Below are positions 14,401 to 29,400 of a stretch of DNA of 64,000 nt, piece after piece. The stretch lies in the NCBI GenBank assembly GCA_947095585.1, contig OX352761.1:109789890-109853889 (forward strand), written 5' to 3'. The translations under genes were made by a program, and so were the position numbers. Source of the stretch: Nephrocerus scutellatus (lineage: Eukaryota; Arthropoda; Insecta; Diptera; Pipunculidae). A model generated the notes under the pieces. That model worked only from the letters and a program-made list of their open reading frames with translations, had not been told where the DNA came from and made no database searches. Position 1 is the stretch's first letter. Every line of letters begins with the position of its first letter.

Positions 14401-17400
14401 GGTAGATGGCTGGTTGGGTAGATAGGTAGGTAGTGGTGTGGGTTTTCCTTGCTAAGTGTGTGCTAATAGTGTGGCAATGCGATGCGGCATGAGGCACTGC
14501 ATAGCGACCATGTTGTACCAGCGTCCCTGCAGGTCCCCAGTGCATCATGTTGTACCATTTGCCAAATCTTCAGCGCATTTATGTCGTAATGAATTGAGTT
14601 ATATTATCGGGCGTGTGCAGTCCATACGTTCGTTGCCATTTGGGACTCGTATCCGGATCTGTGGCCGCGAACGCGAACTCAGTGCCAGAACACAATAATT
14701 GTCTTTGGTTACGCTTCGTCTGTTGTCTTTCTGTCTGTGTTGTGTTGTGTTATTGCGGTGCAAGTTGTGTCGCGCAATTTGTAGTCGGTAGTCCCGTGCT
14801 TTGTTGCTGTAAGTGCCGAGTCGTTGAACGCTGCATTCACGCTGTTCCATACGTAAAGTACACATGTAAAGATATTTACAAAATTAGTCAGAGGCGTACA
14901 CAAAGTCGCAAGGGATTTTGTGATTTCATACAAAAGGAGACGCAGGCAAATTAATTGCAAGTTTATTGCATGCAACACGCCTAGGGTGGTAATTGTTGGC
15001 GCAAATGTTACAATACAAAATAGGTTCGATCACCATAGCACATTTGGATATTTGGCACCTGTAGCAACGTTAATTCTAATTAGAAATTGTTCGTGGGATA
15101 AATGGTACAAATTAATAACGAATCGAAGTGTCAGTAGATCAAAAAGGGCTGTAATTTCTTCTTTTATGAAAACTTTTACTAAACTTATTTAGAGAATGTT
15201 AAAAACATTTCATATTTTATGAAAAACACGTTACTGTTCGATTTATCGAAATTCGAACGTTTGAAATTTGACTTTGTTAACATTGTTGTGTCAAATGAGC
15301 TTTATGTGATGGTAATGAGTTCGGTTGGAGTATGCCCAAAGTCCCATCATTTGATACATTTTCCCGGTACACTTCTTTATTCACCTTGATGCCCTGATCG
15401 ATAACGACTAGCGGAAAACGACCATTTGCAGTTACAGCTACCCAAACGATCAGAGAAGCCGGCTTCTTGTTTGGTACATGTTATAATTGAAAGGAATATT
15501 CAGTGCAGCGTAGCGTAGCACTGTTTTTGGCTGGACAGTCACAACCGGCTAATGTCAAACAGTTCCAGCATTTGAATAATGTGAATAAAATGTTTGTGTA
15601 TCACACGTTACAACGATACTTTAGTGCGGACATACTAACCAATTCCGGGGTTCCTTCTTTAGCCGCACAATAGTTATGTGGAATGAATTGCCCGAGAAAG
15701 TTTGAATAAAATCGGGCTTTAGGAAGTGGGTTAAAAATTGATTACAAGATTTGGTTCGCTAGCCAGCCAGCCACAAGCACACGGGCACGCGAAGTTAATA
15801 TAGAGAATTTAATAAAAAAAAAATACTGGTAGCATCGCAAAATGCCTCCATGCGGTTCGCTAAGTGAAGGCACGAATTAAGTGATATCCACGACAAAGTG
15901 CGGGCGCCGTGGCTCAGTGGAAATGTCCATGGCTACTGAGCAGGAGGTTTGTGGTTCGAATACCAGTAGCACCAAAAGGATTTTTCACTGTAGCCACCCT
16001 CTCATGAATGGGAAAAAAACAATCCGAGAGTAATAACTTGTCACGGAATGCTTCTCAATTCGCCGTTCGGATCCGGCCTTAAATTGTAGGTCCCTTCCAT
16101 TTGTGTCAAAAAATATACATGCACAACACAAATGTTCGCGAGAAGGTTGGCCTTGGACCGCAATCCTACAATTGGTCTATGCTCCAACGAATCAAGAAAT
16201 GAAGTAATGGTTACATCGTTAATCATACGGACAACTCTATTCTGAATTCTATCAAGATAATGCAAATGGGATTTTAAAGCCCCACCCCATACATATGCCT
16301 CCAAAATTGGCCAATACAAAATTGGCCTAACATAAGTCTTATATAATCTTAGAACTTCAGTGGGGCCGAAGTAGAAGTTACAACGTTTTAAAAAACCTAA
16401 GCATTGACTCACTCTTTTTAAAATTTCAAAAAATGTTTCTTCCAAGAAAGTTTACATGAAACTTTCAAACCTTACATCTTAAGTGAATCTGATCTCGCAA
16501 TAGAGGCACCATTAATTACTGGTGGGACGTAATGTTGAACTGCCTTCCGAGAAAAAAGACAAGCCTCGAATTTATTTGGTTTAAATTCCACCCTATTAGA
16601 CCTGCCCCCAATCAAGAATGACTTGAATGTTCGACAGAATAGTCGTATTAATTAAATCTCGGGAACCAATCAAACGAGAGTTGCATTCTTTTTGACTGAC
16701 AAACTCAAGCATTGTAACATCAGGAAATTCTTGCGAATGTTGCTTTTCTTAATCGAGGAAGCAGTGCAACTTTCCATTCCTAGCAAAATGGTTGACTTGA
16801 TAAGCTGTGAAGATTCATCAGCATTATTGTTGAAAAAGCAGGTTGACCAATCATATGAGCTATAACCTTGGTTCAGGAGTTCCCAGTTAGCATTTTTGAA
16901 ATGCCAGAGTAGCCTTGTACGGATAGGCTCTACAAGGGCTGGATTAATTGAAAATTTGGCTATTACCAGAGCGTAATCCGAATATCCTAATGGAGCAGAT
17001 AAATCAATTAAATAATTATCTAGCATAGAAGTTAGAAATAAATCTAATAAATGAGGTGATTGACCAGTTGTGTCGGGATATCTTGTTGGCTTAACGACGA
17101 GTTGGATGAGAAGATTGATATTTGAAAATAGTTCCACAGATTAACCTGTTCGATCTCTACCATTCGAAATGGTCAACCAAGAATCATCGCCCAAGACTAC
17201 CAATTCCGATGTTGGTGAGAAATGGTTAATCTTCTCTATAGTTTCCGATAAATAGTCAATATCCTTACTAGTGTCATCAGGTGACAAACTGGAACTACAG
17301 TCTAGGGAACAAATAAACATGGAATGGTTTGAAATTTTAATTTCAATCCATAACGTATTGAAAAGGCGATTACTGTTCGGAACAATACAACACAACAACA

Positions 17401-20400
17401 ATAAAATTAGGCACACTAAAACAGATATCATCCCGAACGAAGAGAATAATCCTTCGATGCGGAACCAAATAGTCGACAGGGAACCCGTAGCTTCACGCGA
17501 CCATTTGTGATGTGCATGTATATTTTTGAACACAAATGGAAGGGACCTACAATTTAATGCCGTATCCGAACGGTGAATGTTATTACTTTCCGTGACAAGT
17601 TATTACCCGATAAGCGATGTCTTACAATGACTACACACCTCACCAGCCCCGAAACCTATGGAATCGATAATTATATCAGCAACTCCCCCACTTACATCGG
17701 CTTCACACTCCGTAACTCTGGGCTACTCTTGGTCTTTTTTGAAAGAAAATTAAACTTTAAGATCAAAGCATATATATTGTTTTAAATTCTAACTCCTCTA
17801 GATTTTTTGTGTGTAATGAAAGAGCTGGTATATTCCACAGAAACAGTAGAATAGGAATAGTCAGGAGGATTGAACATGCAGCTCAGACGATTGCAATTAT
17901 TAGCGAATCAGACGACCGGATATAGCAATATGCGTGCGAGCGTGCGTTTGTCAGTTTGTAAATTTATCAGTTTGTCCGGTTATCATATATCTAGACTTCT
18001 ACCAGTCAGAATTTGATGGGACTTGTTTCAAAACAATTGCTTAGCGCTCGGCTTGCGATGGCGAAAGCTTAAGAGGGCATTTTCATCGAACTAAAATCCT
18101 CTTCAGCTAATTCAGTCTTTAGACTGAATTACAACTATTCGTTAAATTAGTTATGAGGCCATTATATTTCAAAAGAGAGTGCATCAAAAAATTGAAAATA
18201 GTAATTCGTTAGATCTATGATTCTATAATTGCTCTATATAACTTGGTAACGTGTACGTTTCTTCTCAGTAAACAGTGTTATAATTTCATCATATGAAACA
18301 TATTGCAAAAGATCACATTCAATTGGTAGAATTGCAATAACTTTAAACCTTATCTGCACTCTGACATTGTTTCTAAATTTGTTACCTACTAATGCCTACT
18401 TTCGAGGCTAAGTTATTGTAAGAAATCCCTCATTTTCGTGTATGGTATATTTTTTTCACTGAACACACTGTGGTCATAGTTTTCGAATAAGAAAACTAAA
18501 ATTTCCGCCCCCAAAAATTTGCCGCTCTAGCCTTCAGTCTTGTGCGCCTATTGGAAAATCATAAATTCGACATTGTATGTATTTGCGTGTATAGAATCGA
18601 GTCTACACTCAAGAGGCATCAAGCTGGCTTCCGCAGTGGTCGATCATGTGTCGACCATATCAACACCCTGCGTATCGTCCTTGAGCAGTCGATGGAATTT
18701 CAATCACCGCTTTACCTCATGTTCGTGGATTTTGAGAAGGCCTTTGATCGAGTTAGCCGAGAATGTATATGGAGAGCGTTGCTTGGTAGAGGAATTCCCC
18801 GAAACATTGTTGCCATTATTAGAGAGTCAAACTGTTTTGTTTTACACAATGGGCAGCTATCCGACTCCTTCGTAGTGCAACAGGGTGTTAGACAGGGGGA
18901 TGTTCTATAGCCAATCCTCTTCCTGATGGCGATGAACGACGTATTGACGGCCAGTATTGGTACAGCTGAGCGACAGGGCATTCAATGGAGACCGTTTGAA
19001 AGGCTTAGTCATTTCGACATATGACATATGCCTCCTGGCTAATAACATCAGTGAGCTGAACGGGATGTGCCAAATACTGCAAGTGAAGGGAGAGTCGAGT
19101 GGTCTAAGAATAAACAGTAAAAAGACAAAAATAATGCTCACAGGCCGCTTCACACAGCAGCGTATTATTATACAGGAGACGCCAGTGGAAGAAGTCGAAC
19201 AGTTTAACTACATTGGCAGTATTGTTTCTGCAAATAGCGGTACAGATCTGGACATTAAAAGTAAAATTAATAAAGCTCGTGCTGCCTTTGGTACTCTGAC
19301 CCCAATTTAGAAATCCAGTCAAATCTCCTTACGCACTAAGTTGAGATTCTTCGAATCCAATGTCAAATCCGTGCTGTTATATGCCTGCAAAACCTGGATA
19401 GTCACGTCTAGTATTTCAAGGAAATTGCAAGCTTTTGTGAATCGCTGTCTACGACCCATCCTAAAGATTCCCTGGCCACGAGGTGGTATCCAACGAGGAA
19501 TTGTGGCGCAGGACAAGTCAAGAGCGGCTGGACGTCGATATAAGAAAGCGTAATTGGTCACACACTGAGGAAACCAAACGACGAAATTGCAAAGCAGTCC
19601 TTTGAATGGAATCCACAGGGTGCACGGCGGAATGGAAAACCAAGAAAAACATGGAAATTAAATGTCTTAGCAGAAGCAGAATCCCAGAGAAGGACGTGGC
19701 CACAGCTAAAATACCTTGCTGCAGACCGTGAAGGATGGCGACGTTTTGTTGACGCCCTATGCCCTAACCAGGGTTACAGGACACGTTGATGATGATGATG
19801 ATGATGTATTTGCATACTTTTCTAGGCATATATAGAGAGAAAAATGCATGAAAAAGAGTTCCCCAGAATTCTGTATCTCTGTCCGTATACCAGCAGTGTA
19901 AAATAAGTTCGTCGCGAAATAATACACAGCCAGGCAAAAGTTATAAGATTTGAATTCAATACATCCATTAAGCTAACTGTTTCTTAACTGTTGCCTTTTT
20001 TGGAAACGTTCAAATGAAAACCCTTTAGGAGTAGTACTAAGAGAACTTATGACGTGTAATGTCTGGCATATGACGAATTTTGAAAAATTTAATATCGTCA
20101 AGATTAGCAGTTGAGTATGAAAATGAATGGACATTTTAACGGTAATCTCAAATGTGATAACGCAAACTACGAATGATAATGCAAAACTTCTAAAATGTCT
20201 AAATCGTCGGTGACATTAGGCATCCGGCTAGAATGCAATGCCTTATCATCCACAGGAATATTAACTTAGACAATAACACATCATTCGGACCAGGCGCTAC
20301 TCTGATTTAATGTTCCATGCGACGTCATGTTACGAGAATGCCACATGTAAGTAATTCGTTCGCCACAAGATCCTTGTTTGAGACATTTTCACAAAATGCA

Positions 20401-23400
20401 TACAGCACATACCCCATTGTTGGCCTGAACAGTGGGTTCATCACTTCAACCAGAATGTGGTTTGGAATTGTTTGTTGAGTGGACTGCGTCAACGACTGTG
20501 AGCGAGGAAATAAGACAATGGCAGCCCGCTCTAGCATTCCTGTTGCCACAGAAACATTGGCATAACACTCGCCGGATGGCATCCCCTTGCTCTTGAACTA
20601 AAAATATTATGTTTAGTGTGTGGAAAATTATATGTTCTCAGAGTGAACCTTGGGAACAAACAAAAGCATCACCATCAGCACCAGGCAACGTTCATGTTCG
20701 CATATCTGTCTGTCGGTTCCTGGAACATTAACGATTCGGTTCCACTTGCACTGCCAAAAGATCTCTATATTCATTCATTCGTTCACTTGCACACACACAC
20801 ACACACACACACACACGCTTACTTACTTTTGTTCATAACAAACACACAGATATACATTCATACAAATATATAATCAGATGTACTTCTTCTGTTGCTTTCT
20901 TGTATTATAACATTTCAGTGCCCAGCGTGAGTTTTCATGTTTATGCGCCAGGATTCCTTGCCAGATTCATTGAATCGCATGCTGTGATGTTCCAAGGAAA
21001 TTCTGGATTAAAACCAAAAGAGGGCGAAGTTACGAGCAGACCATGGCAATGGCCTATTAATTACAGGGTATGTATACCAAATGTGTACACATACATATTT
21101 AACTTCACATACCATACAAATGAATGGGAGTTTTGGGTTTTGTAGTGTGAGTGGGTGACTGGACATCAAGTGTGCGAATTGTTATTAATGAAGAAGTCAT
21201 GCAGTTTGGTGCGGAGGTGTTCTGTCAGTGGCACCTTCGTCCATTTAAGGACTTTTGATGAGGATTTTCATCTATTGAAATTGATGGCTTTGCGTGTGCC
21301 TGATTTTTCGTGGATGGCATTCATTGGTGGATGTTGGACGTTTTTCGACGTAAATTCGAAGTGATTGAGAGAGAAAAAGAGGGACAGAGAAATTGAGAAA
21401 AAGTTATAAAAGCGTTTCTTGACGACGATGAAGACGATGCAGAAATATTTATGTCCACCGCGCTAAGGATGAATTCTTCGAGTTTTGGTTTCCCTTGATT
21501 TTCTGGAAGCTATGACTATGACTATATTTACGATAGCAATTTGTATCTGTCGTTAGGATGTTCATTCAACTTGACTGTCGAGGATTTTTAATAGTTCAAC
21601 TCCATGGTGGTAATGTAATATGGCGCAAGTGAAGATATGCGCCGAATGGCGATAACTTTTTGTTGTTACTCGGAATGTGGAGCAAAATCATTTGGTGTAA
21701 ATGGTCTACAAAAGGATCTTCAACCGATGAGTTGGGTCAGTCAAGATAGATCGATTGGACAATTAAACTTTATGGCTTTGTGGAGAGGAATGCGGTGTCT
21801 TATGACTGTGGTTTTTGTGTTGTGGAATAAACTTGTAACTTTGTTTGTTAGAAGATTGATGAAATCCCTAAAAGGTATCACTATTATTTATGTTTGCATT
21901 TATTATCCTTATTACTTTACTCATTAACATTACAATACAAAACTATTACGTGAAAAACTGCATTATTCACTCAACTTATGATGCTTGAAAGGTTTTATGT
22001 ACAAATAACAATAATATTTTAAAATGCATTTCGAAAAAAATGTCTGAGTAAATGGTAAGTAACATAAGCGAGAGTACTCCTCCTTGCGGGCAGCCCTTAA
22101 CTGACACAGACACTTTCCTTGAGGAGGAAGATATGACTCGACTTTCCAGCATGGCCCTTATGATTGTTATTGAGTCGTAGCCAGTATTATCGAACGCACC
22201 CTCAATGTCAAGGAAAGCACACAGAATCATTTCCTTGGAGCGAAAAGCCCCTTCTATCTTTTTAACTAGAGAGAGAAGGGCACCCTCTGTGCTTTTTTCT
22301 TTCGTGTATGCGAACTGACTTTAGTGCGTATCTAGCCGAGCTCTGATATGAATATCAATGAGTCCCTCCATAATTTTGAGGACAAATTATGTTGGACTTA
22401 TTGGTCTTAAGATTTAGGCAACTCACTAGGCGTATTGCCTGGTTTTGGGATCGTTAACCTTTCTCCAGGTATACGGAATGTAACTACAGTTGTAGCTGGC
22501 TCTAAACAAAACAAGCAACCCCGGCAGGATGAGCTCAAATGCCTTCTGTAAGAACGCTGGAAAAATGTCATCTCCGACGGGTGCTTTGAATGGTTTAAAG
22601 GAGCCAATGGCCCATTTAACCATATCTGGACTAAATATTTTCCCCGATAAACTATTTAGCCTGCTGTTGATGCGTGCCCTATGATTAGGAGCATTAGGGA
22701 GTGTATGTGAAACGTAAGTAGGCGAACCGGGGAAATTAACTAGAAGTAGCGTTCTAATTCCTCACGGTCCGACGTGTAGTTACCATCTGTCTTCATCAGT
22801 AAGCTAACACAGTTTGTCTGATCCTTTAAGAATGCCTTTTGGATTCGTGCCGCTACTGGCATATCAACAATGCTTTCACATTTCCTCCATGAAGCCCGTT
22901 TGGATCGTCTTAATTCAGAGTTATACTCTGTAAGGGCGAACCTATATTCTTCCCAGATTTTCGTGCAGTGTTGAAAAGCTTTTCAACTTTTCTTCCTAAG
23001 TTTGGCCAGCCGGTCATTCCACCAGGGTTTACTCAAACTGGTTTTGGGAACACAGCTGCCATAGTAGGAAGTAAGCAACACATAATTTAACTGATAAGCT
23101 GCCTCATCTAGATCCCATATCCATTGATAAGAAACAAGTCGAACGGGAACTCCATGCCTGCCCTCAGTATGATATGAATTGAAAAATAGGTAGGGAGCCA
23201 GTATTCAGGTAGTATAATGGCACCCATAGCTAACACGAGACGTACCGAGCAATGCAACAATCTCATAGAACGCAGGCACTTGAAGATGAATATAAAGTGC
23301 TTAGAAGATATGAGTTTGTCAGTTTAGTTCAGCGGCAAAAGAAAGCAGCCTGCTCCAGGCGCGGAAGTTCTACCAATGAATCCGCTGAATGACACAATAT

Positions 23401-26400
23401 ACACCGCATTGCACACTACTACAAAGACAAAGAAGTTAATCTTATCGCCAATCTCAACGGCATCTAAGACCACTTGAAAGAGCACTTTCGTGAGTTGCTA
23501 AATGGTCAGCTTACTGAAGAAATGAAGGCTCCACCAATGACCGAAGAACACACACACTATGCTGCCGCCCAAACATTGACGAAGTTAACAGAGCGATAAA
23601 TCGGCTCAAAAGTAATAAGGCCCCGGGATCAGATGGTATCCTTGCGGAGCTGATTAAAACAGGTGGTTCCACAATACACCAAGCAATTCATGAACTAATG
23701 GTGCAAGTATGGGAGGAAGCAGCGATATCAGAATACTAGCGAAGAGGTATCCTGTGCTCAATACATAAGAAAGGAAATATCACAATACGCAGCAATTTTC
23801 GTGGATCATGGTATAACGTTGTTGAGTAAGATTTTTTCCTCTATCCATGAGGATAGGATAGCCCATGATTTGGTCCATACCAGAGTAGTAGAGTAGTAGT
23901 AGAATAGCCTGCAAATCAACAACTGATCAGATTTACACCCATAGACAGGTGATGGAAAAATGTCTAGAGTTTCAAAACTAACTACACAATCTTTTTATAA
24001 ACCTTAAAGCCCCTAATGATAGCATAGCTAGAGTATAATTTTATAAAGCCAAGAGAGAATTCGGCATCCCAAATAAACTGACGCGACTGTGTATGTTGAC
24101 CATGACCACTGTTATAAGCCAAGTAAAATTATCCGGATCACTAACAATATCAAACCATTCCACATCTATAACGGGCTCCGACAAGACTGACCTGCGTCCT
24201 CTTCAACCTGACGTTGGAGAAAGTGATCCGAGACTCTGACGTAACGGCGAGAGGAACAATCCTCTATAAGTCCATTCAGATACTGGTTTACACAGACGAT
24301 ATTGACATCGTTTGTATAAACCCAAAAGCTGTAAAGGAACCTTTTATCCAGACCGAACGGGCAGCACGAAATCTCGGGCTCCACATATATGAAAGCAAAT
24401 CAAAGTATATGGTGGCCACGTCTGCGAGTAAAAGATCAAACTTTGGTGCGATGAAGAGAATTAAGCTCGGTAGGCTACGGTGGGCAGGATACCTAGGTCG
24501 CATAAGCGAAGAAGACCTTTTGTGGTAGGATTTATGGCACATGTCAGCGAGACCAGCCAAGCCTACGCTGGAAGGATGGCATAGAATAGGACGCCCAGAG
24601 TTTAGGGATGCAAAACGGGATAACATCGGCTCGAAATCGAGACCTGCGAAAAGATTTATTGCGGGAGGCCAGGTCCGGACCCCGGTTGTAGAGTCAAATA
24701 TGCTAATGATAAGTCTCTCGAGGTTTTTGGTGAGGCGTTATACTAATCAAACGATCTAGTAGCTGGTTCCCTCTGAAGTTTCCCTCAAAATAGCCGGTGC
24801 ATTTTAATATTATGTGAAATAATCTTATATTGTAATGCAAATGATTAGAGGCCTTAAGTTCGAAACGACCTAAACTTATTCTTAAACTTTAAATGGGTAA
24901 GAACCTTATCTTTCTTGATAAGAAGATTGAGGTTGTGATATAATGTGCCAGTGGGGCACTTTTGATAAGCATATATGGTGCTGTGAAATGCAAATTTTAC
25001 GGTTCCCAGAATGGCGCTCTGTATCGCTAATTAAGGCCCTCGCAAGTGCAGCGGGGATCACCATCCTACCTACCCACCACTGTTGTATCGCTATGATTCT
25101 ATCGCTCCTATTTAAGTCTTACATTGCGTCTAATTTCAGTAAACACTCAATTAGCCAACGGTTTGATCTGCGATCTATGATCTAAATTCTAAAGCTATGA
25201 CGACAGTGTTAACTTTTTCTTTTTATTCAATTATCTGAGAGAGCGTGGTAACTCACAGGTGTTGTTATGTATAAGAACAGGACTTAACTGAATTTTTTGA
25301 GGTATTTAGGAAACGCAATTAAAATATGTCCAAAAAAATCAACCTATACCTATACTTTAGTAGTAAACTTATTGGCTACTAATTACTGAAAATAACTGAA
25401 TGACAAATTAGAAAGAATGGAGTCACAGAACGGCAAAAACAACAATGCAACCCTCGTGGAACGGTTGGTCACTCACACCTTATCACCCACCGCACGACTA
25501 CTTAATTCCATCCAATACCCATTCCATTCCATCCATCTAGTAATTACGGTAATTTTTCACTAATTTTATTTTTCCGTTTTCTGTTTTTTTTTCTTTCTTT
25601 TTCTTCTCTTTTCATGTTGTGGAACCATTGCCATTATCATTGGCATTTGTTGTCGCACATCGCGCATATCCATGCCGTCCATCGTTCTTTTGTGTATAGG
25701 GCCAATTCTTTTCAGGGAACCCTTATCGCATCTACTTATTAGGAAATCCAATAATCTGGTGGAGCAATCTAATTTTCCTGGCACTTTTCTTAATCGTTTT
25801 CTTTATTACCGCTGTTAAGGATCGTCGCCAACAAGGACAGCAGCAGCAGCAGCAGCAAAAACAACAACAGCAACTACGAAAGCATAAACTGCAGCATCAG
25901 CTACTGCTGGAAGGACACAACAATACCAACGAAGAACTTGAGTTTGATAAGACGACAAGCAGGATGGAGGAGAGTACGAATCCTGCGACTTCAACGACTC
26001 CTGCTGCTGCTGGTGCTAATAATAAAAATCAAAATGGCAAAAATGGTAATTTTATTCTCATTAAAGAGAAAAATAAATTAAATTTCTAAAAAAAAAAGTA
26101 GGAAATTCGAAATTAATGAGCAAGGCCGCATTCCAAACACACTCATCGACTACAGAACGAAATTGACGGTAATTTCCGTTCAGTTAAGGTAATAATGCTG
26201 CGTGTGCATCCTTTTTCACATTTTCTGGGATGCGAAATTCGTGCGTAGGACGAAATCAGGTAATGGAGTGATTGGTGGATGTACATCAATTCCATAGCAT
26301 TGGAAAATTCATTTAAAACTCTCGGTCCAATTACGACTCTTACATGATGATGGAGTTTTGTTGATGCCATTGATGTGATTTGTGATATTTTGTGCGTTGC

Positions 26401-29400
26401 TACAGTTGACCCGAGATAGTTAAAGTATTGCACTACGTCAAATTCGCGCTCCACTATTTGAATTGAGGAACCAATGTTGGATCTTCTACTCGCAGACGTG
26501 GCCACCATGTACTTTGTTTTGCTCTCATTTATGTGCTGCCACAGATTTCGTGCCGCCTGCTCGATCTGGATGAAAGCTTCCTGTACAGCTTTTCGGTTTC
26601 TACCAACGATGTCAATATCGTTTGCGTCAGCCAGTATCTGAATGGACTTATAAAGGATTGTTCCTCTAGCCGTAACGTCAGAGTCTCGGATCACTTTCTC
26701 CAACTTCAGGTTGAAGAGGACGCAGGCCAGTCCATCCCCTTGTCGGAGGCCGTTATACAAGTTGATTGGACTTGATCGTGATCCTGATATTTTAACTTGG
26801 CTTATAACATTGGTCATGGTCAACCTACATAGTCGTGTCAGTATATTTGGGATGCCGAATTCTCTCATGGCTTTATAAAGTTCTACTTTGGCAATGCATA
26901 GGCGGCTTTAAAGTCTATAAAAAGATGGTGTAGTGAGTTTTGAAACTCTAGACATTTTTCCATCACCTGCCTAAGGAGGGTGTAAATCTCATCAGTTGTT
27001 GATTTCCCTGGGATGAGACCAAACTGGTATGGACCAATGATGACTTTAGTGTTAAATGAGAAAATCTTATACTCGGTACTCAACAAAGGTACAGCACGAC
27101 AATTGCTGCATGTTGTGATATATCCTTTCTTATGTATGGGGCATAGGATGCCTCTTCGCTAGTATTCTGACATCGTTGCTTCCTCCCATACTTGCAGTAT
27201 TATTTCATGAATTGCTTGGTGTAATGTGGGGCCTTCTATTTTAATCAGTTCTGCTGTGATATCATCAGATTCCGGGGCCTTATTATTTAGAGCCGATTTA
27301 CCGCTCTGCAAACTTCGTCAATGCTTGGTGGCGGCAGCATAGTATGGTCTTCGGTCATTGATGGAGCCTCCAATTCCTCAGTTAGCTGGGCATTTAGCAA
27401 CTCGTGAAACCATAGCTGTAACATGCCCTTGAGCAGTATATGCAACGCGGTGTATATTGCGTCATAACGCGGACTCTTTGGTAGAACTTCCGCGCCTGGT
27501 GCGATCTTCGCTCTCTATACTTTTCTAGTTCACGGACGAGATTTTTCTTCTCCCAGGCTACTTTCTTTCACCGGTGAACTGTTTTTTCATATCTTCTGAG
27601 CTCTTTGTATTCATCTTCGCGTGCGTGCGTTCTATGCATTGCTCGGTACGCCACATTCTCACGTTCAGTCGCAAGCTTACATTCGTCATCGAACCAGTCG
27701 TTCCGATCTCTACGACTACTGCCTAAGATGGAGTCAGCAGTATTAATGACAGTATTCTTAAGGCGTGTCCATTTCTCTTCTACGCCCGACATCTTAGCCC
27801 CTGTCCTATCGCTTAACTGTAGCTGTTTCTGGTCTCCTCGTTGCGAATGGCAGCCGTGTTGACTCGAACCTTATTCGCGGATGCTGTCTTTCGTGATGAT
27901 GCAATCCGCGCTTGGGGTACCATACCAACAAGATATTGGTCCGAATCGACGTTGGCACCTCCGTGCGTTCGTACCATCATCAGGTTCAGGTTGTGGCGGT
28001 GGTCTATCAGGACGTGATCTATTTGGTTGCGAGTGGTTCCATCAGGAGATACCCAAGTGGCTTTGTGGATGTGTTTACGCGCAAATATTGTAATCGCAAC
28101 GAACAAATTATTGCTTGCTGCCATCTCTATGACTCGTTGTCAATGTCATTAGTGTTATCGTGTAAGCTATGGGTGTCAATGTACTGCCTGGAAACTGGCG
28201 TCCTACCTATTTTAGCGTTCATATCCCCCAGAGTGATTTTTACATCATACTGAGAGCAGGCAGTTCCCGTTCGACTGGTTCAAATAATTCTTCTTTTTCC
28301 TGTGCCTAAACGTTTATGAAGCTTATGTTTTTAAATCTGACCACCACGCAAAGGGTGCATAGCCGTTCATTTATTGCTTTAAAGCCGATAACGGTGGGTT
28401 TCATTCTTTTGCTAACTAGAAACCCCACCCTGAGCACATGATGTCTTGCATGACAGCTGTAATATTTGTCATATTCTGATTTTTGTAATACACCATTCAC
28501 CGTCCACCACATCTTCTGGATTGCTGTAATGTCAGCCTTATGTTTAGACAGGGTGTCGGCCAGCTGCTGTGCAGCTCGAACTCTATACAGTGATCGTAAG
28601 TTCCATGAGAAAATTCTTAAATCGTTTAGCCGTTTTCGTCGCCGTGGTCGTCGTCGTTCATCATGTATCCGAGGCTGATATTGCGTTCCGTAATAATACT
28701 TTTTTTACGGGCGAGGTTATTGGCCTCGCGCCAACCCAACTTTGAAGGGACTAGCCCGATCTTTCATGTTTTCCTGCATTGGAGGAAAATTACCAGCGGC
28801 CACCACGTGGAGGTGGAGGTTTTATCGCACTTCCACCAGTCAGAGATAGTGACGGCCACCTGCAGTTCTAGAGCATTCTGTGTTATTCCCCCTATTCTGC
28901 TGATGGCTGACCGCCCAATTTTTTAATTCCTTCCTCCTTTAGTACTGCTGCACATCCGTCCGTAATTTTTTAAAAGTTTTTTAAATCCAAAAAATTACAT
29001 AACTACGTCTGTATCGACTCTGATGCCATGGGTCATATTTGGTATTGTATGAATCTTTTTCTTTAAGCAAAATATCCCTTCATTACAAAACTACAAAATG
29101 ATAAATAATTGAGTCCTTTTTTATCAAAGAGCGTCGCTCCAGGAACTATTTGAATATTTAAAAAACGGCCAAACGGTTTCTGTTTCTTGTTTCTCCACCA
29201 ACCAATTTCAATCAATAGAACATTTTCAGCAAAGTCACTTAATAAAGAGAGTAATCCTTTTTTTATCAACTACAAGTAAAAGACTTGGGTGACGACAAAA
29301 AGTTTCACAAGCATTCTGCACAAAACAATTTTTAATTAAATTTCTAAAACTGATATTGTAGGTCATTCTTTTCCCACAAGTCCTTTCAATCAGGCTACTA

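Noticed and set aside
14450..14980. Cluster of 80-110-codon open frames on both strands in intron 9
   Set aside because: Composition-driven; no conserved motif and no consistent frame.
15902..15975. Possible tRNA gene (good A and B boxes)
   Set aside because: The boxes are followed by the shared SINE body and the tRNA cloverleaf is degenerate, so it is a tRNA-derived SINE head.
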